46,158 bases of DNA from contig JABHIB010000005.1 of assembly GCA_018671245.1 (NCBI GenBank), positions 1 through 46,158 of the forward strand, read 5' to 3'. Below, in pieces: positions 9,597-15,909 of the stretch. The stretch is from an archaeon (GTDB taxonomy: Archaea; Nanobdellota; Nanobdellia; SCGC-AAA011-G17; PNOQ01). The notes under the pieces were generated by a model. That model saw only the letters and a program-made list of their open reading frames with translations. It was not told the origin of the DNA and did not search any database. The translations under genes were made by a program, and so were the position numbers. Position 1 is the stretch's first letter; each line of letters opens with the position of its first letter.

Positions 9597-10855
9597 TGGA
9601 AACAGATATCAAACAGAATTCAAAAAGGATATTGGAATCTTCAAGAGAGGCACTAGATTATTCTATAAAAAGAAAGAAGGAAGTTGCATCTGGTGGAAAT
9701 AAAGAAGATTTAATAGACTATGATAGGAAGATAGAGTTCCATCTATTGAAAATAAAAGACAACCTAACTGAAGTATATTCTGAGATTAAACAAACTCCAA
9801 CTGTAGAAGGGGCAAAACAACTCACTAAGCAACCTGGAGTAAGTGGGCAAGCTTTCAATACAAAGCTATCATTCACATTAAGAAAATCTTTTTTAAATGA
9901 TCTGAATTTAACACCCGAAGATTTGAAGAAATTTATAAAGAATCAAGAAAAATCAAAAACTCCTGAAGAAGAAAAAGGATACACTACTTACAAATCAAAT
10001 GCATATGCGAAGATATCGAATGCTGTTGTTGAAAGAATAACTGCTTCTGTTATTAAATCTCATAAGGATCAGTTCAAATCACTTTTCTCTGCACTAAACT
10101 CTGCAAATATGAAGATATTTTCTAGAAGCTATATAGATATGATGGTATTTTCCGCATTTCTAGCATTTCCTGTTTTCACAGTTTTAGCATTTATAATATT
10201 AAACAAGATATTATTGTCCTTATTATTAGGGGTTCTTGCTATGCCTCTAACTTTTTTAATGATGTATGGATATCCTTTCTCTGTAGTTAACTCAAGGAAA
10301 CGTCAGATAAAAAGAGAATTAGTATTTGCAATAATTCACATGTCTGCTGTAGCTGGTTCAGGGGCAGAACCTTCTAAGATCTTCAAGCTACTAATCAAAT
10401 CAAAAGAATACAAAGAACTTGACACAGAGTTCAAAAGAATTATGAATTATATGAACCTTTTTGGTTATAGTCTTTCTACATCTCTAAAAGCTGTTGCAAA
10501 AACAACACCATCTCCAGAATTTGAAGAACTTTTACATGGTATTGTTTCAACAATAGAGACTGGAGGAGATATAAAGAACTATTTATCAAACAAATCTGAC
10601 GAAGCATTGGTACAGTTTAGTCTAGATCAAAAGAAGTATTTGGAAGCTATTTCTGCATATTCTGATATGTATACAGGATTATTAATAGCTGCACCATTAC
10701 TATTTGTTGTGACTTTGGCAATCTTGGAAAAAATCTCTCCAGATCTTGGAGGAGTTCCGATAGCAACAATATCCTCATTAGGAGTTTTTGTACTAATGCC
10801 AATTTTAAATGTTATATTCGCACTATTCTTGGAGGCAAGTGGATCAGAAATATGA
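9596..10855 (+). CDS. Type II secretion system F family / TadC-like membrane protein with long cytosolic N-terminus
   Basis: TM segments; 'VFAIIHMSAVAGSGAEPSKIFKLL' and 'FEELLHGIVSTIETGGDIKNYL' T2SSF motifs. Confidence 0.88.
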   Translation: METDIKQNSKRILESSREALDYSIKRKKEVASGGNKEDLIDYDRKIEFHLLKIKDNLTEVYSEIKQTPTVEGAKQLTKQPGVSGQAFNTKLSFTLRKSFLNDLNLTPEDLKKFIKNQEKSKTPEEEKGYTTYKSNAYAKISNAVVERITASVIKSHKDQFKSLFSALNSANMKIFSRSYIDMMVFSAFLAFPVFTVLAFIILNKILLSLLLGVLAMPLTFLMMYGYPFSVVNSRKRQIKRELVFAIIHMSAVAGSGAEPSKIFKLLIKSKEYKELDTEFKRIMNYMNLFGYSLSTSLKAVAKTTPSPEFEELLHGIVSTIETGGDIKNYLSNKSDEALVQFSLDQKKYLEAISAYSDMYTGLLIAAPLLFVVTLAILEKISPDLGGVPIATISSLGVFVLMPILNVIFALFLEASGSEI

Positions 10856-11721
10856 GATTAAAAATTAAAGCTAAACATATAGCTCTTGGAATCTTAGGTA
10901 TAGCAATCATAGTTCTAGCCTTTACGCCAATTCTTGCAGGGACGAGATGGCAAAAATCATCAATAGCAATAGGATTACTGTCAATTGCAGCACCATTCAT
11001 ATCAGATTTAGTTAAAGAGAATAAGAGACAACAAGAAGTAGAAGAAAAATTCTTAGAGTTTGTTAGGGCACTATCTAACTCTGTAAAGGCTGGAATACCT
11101 ATTCCAAAATCAATAAAGATGGTTTCAGAGGCAGATTATGGTGCACTGACTCCTCATGTAAAAAAATTAGCTAGACAATTAGAGTGGGGACTCCCCTTAA
11201 GGGATGGATTGATGACCTTTGCAAAAGATACAAAAAATAAATTAATAAAAAAATCAATAGTTATAGTTATTGAAGCAGAAAAAAGTGGAGGAAATATACA
11301 AGATGTTCTTTCTGCTGTAACCTCTTCAGTTTTACAGATGAAGAAAATAAAAGAAGAGAGAAAATCTATGGTTTTTGCACAGATTTTGCAAGGATATATT
11401 GTTTTCTTTATATTCATTGGGATAATGATTGTTCTAATGGTTTATCTTCTACCTCAGTTAGAAGGAACTGGAGGTATGATAGTTGGTCAGACTCTAGGAG
11501 ATACTGGAGGCGGAATGATGGGACTTGAAAATGATTTAACAATTGCCCCATCTCAATTAGATTATGATGTTATTTTCACAGCATTAATTTTAATTCAAGG
11601 GTTCTTCGCAGGATTGATAGTTGGGAAGTTCTCAGAAGGTGAATTCAAATACGGAATAAAACACGCACTAATCATGATTATGGGAGGGTATCTGCTCTTC
11701 GCAACAGCAACAGGATTATAA
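10852..11721 (+). CDS. Type II secretion system F family / TadC-like membrane protein (second)
   Basis: 'FLEFVRALSNSVKAGIPIPKSIKMV' and 'IVIEAEKSGGNIQDVLSAVTSSV' T2SSF motifs; ATGA overlap with preceding gene. Confidence 0.88.
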   Translation: MRLKIKAKHIALGILGIAIIVLAFTPILAGTRWQKSSIAIGLLSIAAPFISDLVKENKRQQEVEEKFLEFVRALSNSVKAGIPIPKSIKMVSEADYGALTPHVKKLARQLEWGLPLRDGLMTFAKDTKNKLIKKSIVIVIEAEKSGGNIQDVLSAVTSSVLQMKKIKEERKSMVFAQILQGYIVFFIFIGIMIVLMVYLLPQLEGTGGMIVGQTLGDTGGGMMGLENDLTIAPSQLDYDVIFTALILIQGFFAGLIVGKFSEGEFKYGIKHALIMIMGGYLLFATATGL

Positions 11722-11722
11722 A

Positions 11723-12439
11723 ATGAATAAAAAAGGACTATCCTATATTGATTGGGCTGTAAGCTTTGGAATTTTCATAATTTATTTATTAATAGTTTTC
11801 ATACTAATAACTCCAAATCTTGCAAGAGATTATGATAATGATTTTTTAACATCAATAATAAAAGAGGGATTGGAAGAAGACACTTATTTAGAACTTTCAA
11901 TATATCCTTTATTTGTTGAGCCAGCAGGACATATGGAGGATATAACTTTAGAACTCCCCAACTCATACACTTTTCTTAATAATACAAATATGATTATCTT
12001 GGATCAATCCTCAAATAAATTAGAAATGGATGTTTCAGGAAGATATCTAAGTTTTATCTATTCCTTTGAAGCATCAAATAAGTTCACAATAATCTACTCA
12101 GATGAACTAGTCTATCCTAATGCTATTTCGAGCATGAGTCCTGCTGAGGATTTCAATTACACAATTGGTGTTAAGGGATCATTAAAGGGAATATACTTTC
12201 CATTATTCAACACACTCCCTTCAAATTACAGAGATTTAAAATCTCAATGGAATTTTCCGACATCAAAAGAGTTTGCAATAGAGATTTACGAAGGGGTGAA
12301 TCTATCTAACCAGATACTAAATTACACAAAAATAGAACCTAACCTAGACTCAACTGTAAGGGTACTTAAATGGAGCGAGTGGCAAATACATAACGATTCA
12401 AAAAGAGAGCTAGTAACAATTTTGGTGAAAACATGGTAA
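11723..12439 (+). CDS. Pilin-like/membrane-anchored pilus-locus protein
   Basis: 'MNKKGLSYIDWAVSFGIFIIYLLIVFILITP', charged start plus one TM and extracellular domain; within operon. Confidence 0.65.
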   Translation: MNKKGLSYIDWAVSFGIFIIYLLIVFILITPNLARDYDNDFLTSIIKEGLEEDTYLELSIYPLFVEPAGHMEDITLELPNSYTFLNNTNMIILDQSSNKLEMDVSGRYLSFIYSFEASNKFTIIYSDELVYPNAISSMSPAEDFNYTIGVKGSLKGIYFPLFNTLPSNYRDLKSQWNFPTSKEFAIEIYEGVNLSNQILNYTKIEPNLDSTVRVLKWSEWQIHNDSKRELVTILVKTW

Positions 12440-12825
12440 ATAAAAAAGCATACATGAAAACTCTGGAAGCTGTAATAGCGCTAGTAATATTTCTTATGGC
12501 CATAACCTTCACAATAACAGTACATGAATCTGATCAACCTGCAGTGCCTCAAGACATAGAACTCTTACAGGATACAATATTGAATAAAATAGAGTACAAT
12601 GAAACTCTAAGGGCACAAGCATTCGCAGAGGACACTGTTCAAATGGATTTTTTCATAAACAATACTGTACAAACAAATATAGCATATAATTTTACACTAT
12701 GTACTGACACAGCAGTATGTACAATCCCTACATCAACTTCAGAGATAGTATATTCGGACAGTTTAATAATGGTAAATAATAATTCAGATGTAGTGTTAGT
12801 AAGACTAATTCTTTGGAAAAAATAA
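12433..12825 (+). CDS. Pilin-like protein
   Basis: 'MVNKKAYMKTLEAVIALVIFLMAITFTITV', prepilin-like N-terminus; overlaps upstream gene by 7 nt. Confidence 0.65.
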   Translation: MVNKKAYMKTLEAVIALVIFLMAITFTITVHESDQPAVPQDIELLQDTILNKIEYNETLRAQAFAEDTVQMDFFINNTVQTNIAYNFTLCTDTAVCTIPTSTSEIVYSDSLIMVNNNSDVVLVRLILWKK

Positions 12826-12895
12826 GTTTTTGTCGAAAGGTTTAAAAGTATAAACTAATTACTTCATTCATACAATTAAAGAGGGGTGCTTAATA

Positions 12896-13525
12896 ATTAA
12901 AAAATTCAAAACATTTTTTTTAAAATACTTTTTCAATGTATTTGCAAAAAGGAAGGAAATGAGTCTAGGATTCTATGGTCCTCCTAATGCAGGAAAAACT
13001 ACTCTAGCTAATAAGATCTGTATGGATTGGCTTGGAGAAGAGATTGGAGTAGCATCACACTTGCCGCACGAAACAAGAGAAGTGCAGATGAAAGAGGGTG
13101 TCGAGATAGAATCTGATGGTAAGAAACTAAATTTTAATATAGTTGACACACCAGGAATTGCAACAAAGATAGACTATGAAGATTTTCTAAAATTCAAATT
13201 ATCAAAAAAGAAAGCTAAATCTAGAGCAAAAGAAGCAACAAAAGGAGTTATAGATTCAATAAAATGGTTAGATAACGTTGATGCAGTTATTGTTGTTTTA
13301 GATTCAACACAAAATCCTTATTCACAAGTTAATATTACTATAATCGGAAACCTTGCAGCCAGAAATATACCTGTATTAATAGTTGCAAATAAAGTAGATC
13401 TTAAAAAATCAAAGATAAAAAAAATAGAGAACGCATTCCCTCAATACCCAATAATTGGGATTTCTGCAAAGAAAGGGAAGGGAATCGATGAGTTTTATAA
13501 GGAGTTGTTTAAACTAGTAAAATGA
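12896..13525 (+). CDS. arvA: Era-like small GTPase, ArvA-like (archaeal vesiculation GTPase); probable non-canonical ATT start, first ATG at 12959
   Basis: G1 'GPPNAGKTTLANK', G3 'DTPG', G4 'NKVD', G5 'SAK'; followed by DUF2073 and Zn-ribbon genes as in the arvABC module; SD 'gaggggtg' 12881-12888. Confidence 0.75.
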   Translation: MKKFKTFFLKYFFNVFAKRKEMSLGFYGPPNAGKTTLANKICMDWLGEEIGVASHLPHETREVQMKEGVEIESDGKKLNFNIVDTPGIATKIDYEDFLKFKLSKKKAKSRAKEATKGVIDSIKWLDNVDAVIVVLDSTQNPYSQVNITIIGNLAARNIPVLIVANKVDLKKSKIKKIENAFPQYPIIGISAKKGKGIDEFYKELFKLVK

Positions 13526-13932
13526 TAACTTTCCAATATATCCCATACAGAGAGCATTCTGGATTAGAAACAGAAGCGAAGCTAAATAGGATAATAGATG
13601 TAGTTATGGATGAAAGAATTGTTTTGTTAGAAGGAAGGCTTAGGCCTGATGAGGAAGCACAGCTAATCGAGAAGACAATGGAAGTAATCACAAAGAAATT
13701 CAAAGGAATCTCTTTCTGTACAATTAATCCTAATCAAACACAAAGAAAAAATGGTAAGAAAAAAGAAGACCCATTTTCAACAAAATTAAAAGATGGATTC
13801 TATAAAATTCTAATGGGTAGAAGGGAAGGACTAACTATCATAGGTCCCGCAACTATAATAAAAGAGATAAGAAAAGACCCATCTAAGATAGAGTTACTAA
13901 CTAAGGCACCTCGAAGAAGGAGAAAGAAATAA
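13522..13932 (+). CDS. arvB: DUF2073 family protein, ArvB-like
   Basis: 'MITFQYIPYREHSGLETEAKLNRIIDVVMDERIVLLEGRLRPDEEAQLIEKTMEVI', position in GTPase-DUF2073-Zn ribbon operon. Confidence 0.78.
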   Translation: MITFQYIPYREHSGLETEAKLNRIIDVVMDERIVLLEGRLRPDEEAQLIEKTMEVITKKFKGISFCTINPNQTQRKNGKKKEDPFSTKLKDGFYKILMGRREGLTIIGPATIIKEIRKDPSKIELLTKAPRRRRKK

Positions 13933-14315
13933 TGCCTCATCAGTGTGTAAGATGTGGTTCAATGCTTGATGACGGTGCAAAAGAATTATTATCTGGATGT
14001 TCTTGTGGCGGAAGGTTCTTTTTCTTTATGAAAAAGGAGAAGATTAAAGAGGCACAAGAGATGTCTACAACCTTAACAAAAGAAGATAGGGTACAGATAG
14101 AGAAGGATGTTGCAGAAATTGTAGGTGATCATGATCCTGATCAACCAGTATTTTTAGATATTGAGTCAGTTAGAGTTCTAAAACCTGGCAAATATGAGAT
14201 TGACCTTGTTGAATTATTTAAGGGAAAACCTGTAGTTTACAAGGTAGAAGATGGGAAATACTTGATAGATTTGGACGCCACACTTAATTCTAAAAAAGAA
14301 AGAAAGAAATACTAA
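13932..14315 (+). CDS. arvC: Zn-ribbon protein, ArvC-like
   Basis: 'MPHQCVRCGSMLDDGAKELLSGCSCGGRFFFFMKK' with CxxC/CxC zinc ligands; third in operon (TAATG overlap). Confidence 0.78.
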   Translation: MPHQCVRCGSMLDDGAKELLSGCSCGGRFFFFMKKEKIKEAQEMSTTLTKEDRVQIEKDVAEIVGDHDPDQPVFLDIESVRVLKPGKYEIDLVELFKGKPVVYKVEDGKYLIDLDATLNSKKERKKY

Positions 14316-14367
14316 AAATCATCCTAAAAATTACATCATATTTTAGAGGATTTGTTGTCACCACAAG

Positions 14368-14376
14368 GTTTATATA
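14368..14376 (+). promoter_or_regulatory. TATA-type promoter of the 14428 surface protein gene
   Basis: 'caaggtttatatac'; SD 'aaggagggg' at 14412-14420 before ATG 14428. Confidence 0.6.
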
Positions 14377-14427
14377 CCCTTCCCTACTAATTGAGTACAA
14401 CAACCTTGACTAAGGAGGGGTTAATAA

Positions 14428-15738
14428 ATGAAAGGATATAAAATAATGACTGCAATGTTACTAGTATTAGTTATTTTACTAGGATTTGCGGGAACCACAA
14501 TTGCGAATAGCGTAGAGAACACTGATAAATCAGCAAACTATTCTATAGAAGAAGTATCTATCAATGGATTTGATTTCGATGAAGAGGACTTTGTATTCAC
14601 TCTGGAAAGAGGAGATACATTAGAACTTGAAGTTTTATTGAAAGCAGATGGAGCGGTAGAGGATGTTAGAATTGAAGCTACTTTAGAAGACAGTGAATAC
14701 GATCTAGAATCTAAAACATCAAAATTCGATGTTGTAGAAAACGGATACTACGTAAAGACTTTAACAATTGAACTACCTGAAGATTTGGAAGTAGGTAATC
14801 ATAGTTTAGATATCGAAGCTTACAATTACGATAGTAATAATAAGCGTGAGTACACTTTATTCAGAGCAACAATAAATGTTGAATTAAGTAATACTTTAGA
14901 GATCTATGATCTTGTTTTCACACCAAGAGATCTTAACGTTGAAGCTGGCGAAATTATGTTTGCTAGTGTAGGTGTAAGAAATCTAGGAGATTTACAAGAT
15001 GATGTGAGAGTTTACATGAGTATTCCAGAGTTAAATTTGGAAGACTACACAACTCTATTTGATCTATATTCAGAAGAAGATTATAACAATGATTCTGATG
15101 ATGACTACAAAGTTCATAAAGATTTAGCAATGTTAATACCTTCTGGCACACAAGCTGGTGAGTATGATGTTGTAATCGAAGTTGTTTACGATGACGGAGA
15201 TGAAGTAGTTACAGAAACTGAAACTATTGTGATTGGTGGTGCGGCAGCTACAACTGATGATGCTATTGTAAGCATTGATGTTGAATCCCAGAACATAGTA
15301 CGGGGTAGCGGTGCAGTTTACAGATTACTTTTTGCCAACCTTGATTCAGGTGCAATAACTTACACTGTAGAAGTGGAAGATATTAGTGCTTGGGGAACAG
15401 CAAGAGCCGATCCTTTAACTTTGACTGTAAGTTCAGACGACAGTGGAGAAATGTTCATATATGTTTATGCAAACGAAGATGCAAGTTATGAATCAAATGA
15501 ATTCACTGTTAAAGTATTGTCTGGCAGTTCTGTAGTCAAAGAATTCAGCCTAACAGCTAACGTAATTGAATCAGTAAACACTTCTGGTTTGGATGATGTT
15601 AGAGTTGGTCTTGAGATCGGATTCGCTGTTTTGTTAGTCATTCTAGTAATTCTAGGAATAGTTCTAATGGCTAAAAAATTAGGCAAAGGTAATGATGGTG
15701 AAGAACCATTAATCGAAGAAGGACAAAGTTATTACTAG
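14428..15738 (+). CDS. Secreted, C-terminally anchored surface protein with Ig-like (CARDB/COG1361-like) domains
   Basis: N-terminal signal 'MLLVLVILLGFAGTTIA', beta-rich ectodomain, C-terminal TM 'LEIGFAVLLVILVILGIVLMAKKL'. Confidence 0.75.
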   Translation: MKGYKIMTAMLLVLVILLGFAGTTIANSVENTDKSANYSIEEVSINGFDFDEEDFVFTLERGDTLELEVLLKADGAVEDVRIEATLEDSEYDLESKTSKFDVVENGYYVKTLTIELPEDLEVGNHSLDIEAYNYDSNNKREYTLFRATINVELSNTLEIYDLVFTPRDLNVEAGEIMFASVGVRNLGDLQDDVRVYMSIPELNLEDYTTLFDLYSEEDYNNDSDDDYKVHKDLAMLIPSGTQAGEYDVVIEVVYDDGDEVVTETETIVIGGAAATTDDAIVSIDVESQNIVRGSGAVYRLLFANLDSGAITYTVEVEDISAWGTARADPLTLTVSSDDSGEMFIYVYANEDASYESNEFTVKVLSGSSVVKEFSLTANVIESVNTSGLDDVRVGLEIGFAVLLVILVILGIVLMAKKLGKGNDGEEPLIEEGQSYY

Positions 15739-15780
15739 TTCTTCTTTCTTTTTCTTTTTTTTTATTTTTTTTATTTTTTG
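15739..15780 (+). terminator. T-rich transcription terminator
   Basis: 'ttcttctttctttttctttttttttattttttttattttttg' directly after the stop codon. Confidence 0.6.
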
Positions 15781-15878
15781 TTCATTTCTTTTAAAAACAG
15801 TTTATAAATATTTATAAATAAATTATAGTGAATCATATACTTTAAATCTCAATAGTGTTTTTATATAAAACTCAGTTT

Positions 15879-15900
15879 CTCCTTTTAGTGACAAAAGGAG
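15879..15900 (+). promoter_or_regulatory. 8-bp hairpin occluding the SD of the 15910 gene
   Basis: CTCCTTTT-AGTGAC-AAAAGGAG; the right arm is the SD core. Confidence 0.6.
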
Positions 15901-15909
15901 GTCTACACA

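Noticed and set aside
5001-12825. Archaellum (motility) operon
   Set aside because: ATPase and TadC homologues are present, but no archaellum accessory genes (FlaF/G/H) or archaellin array recognised; pilus-like system is the safer call.
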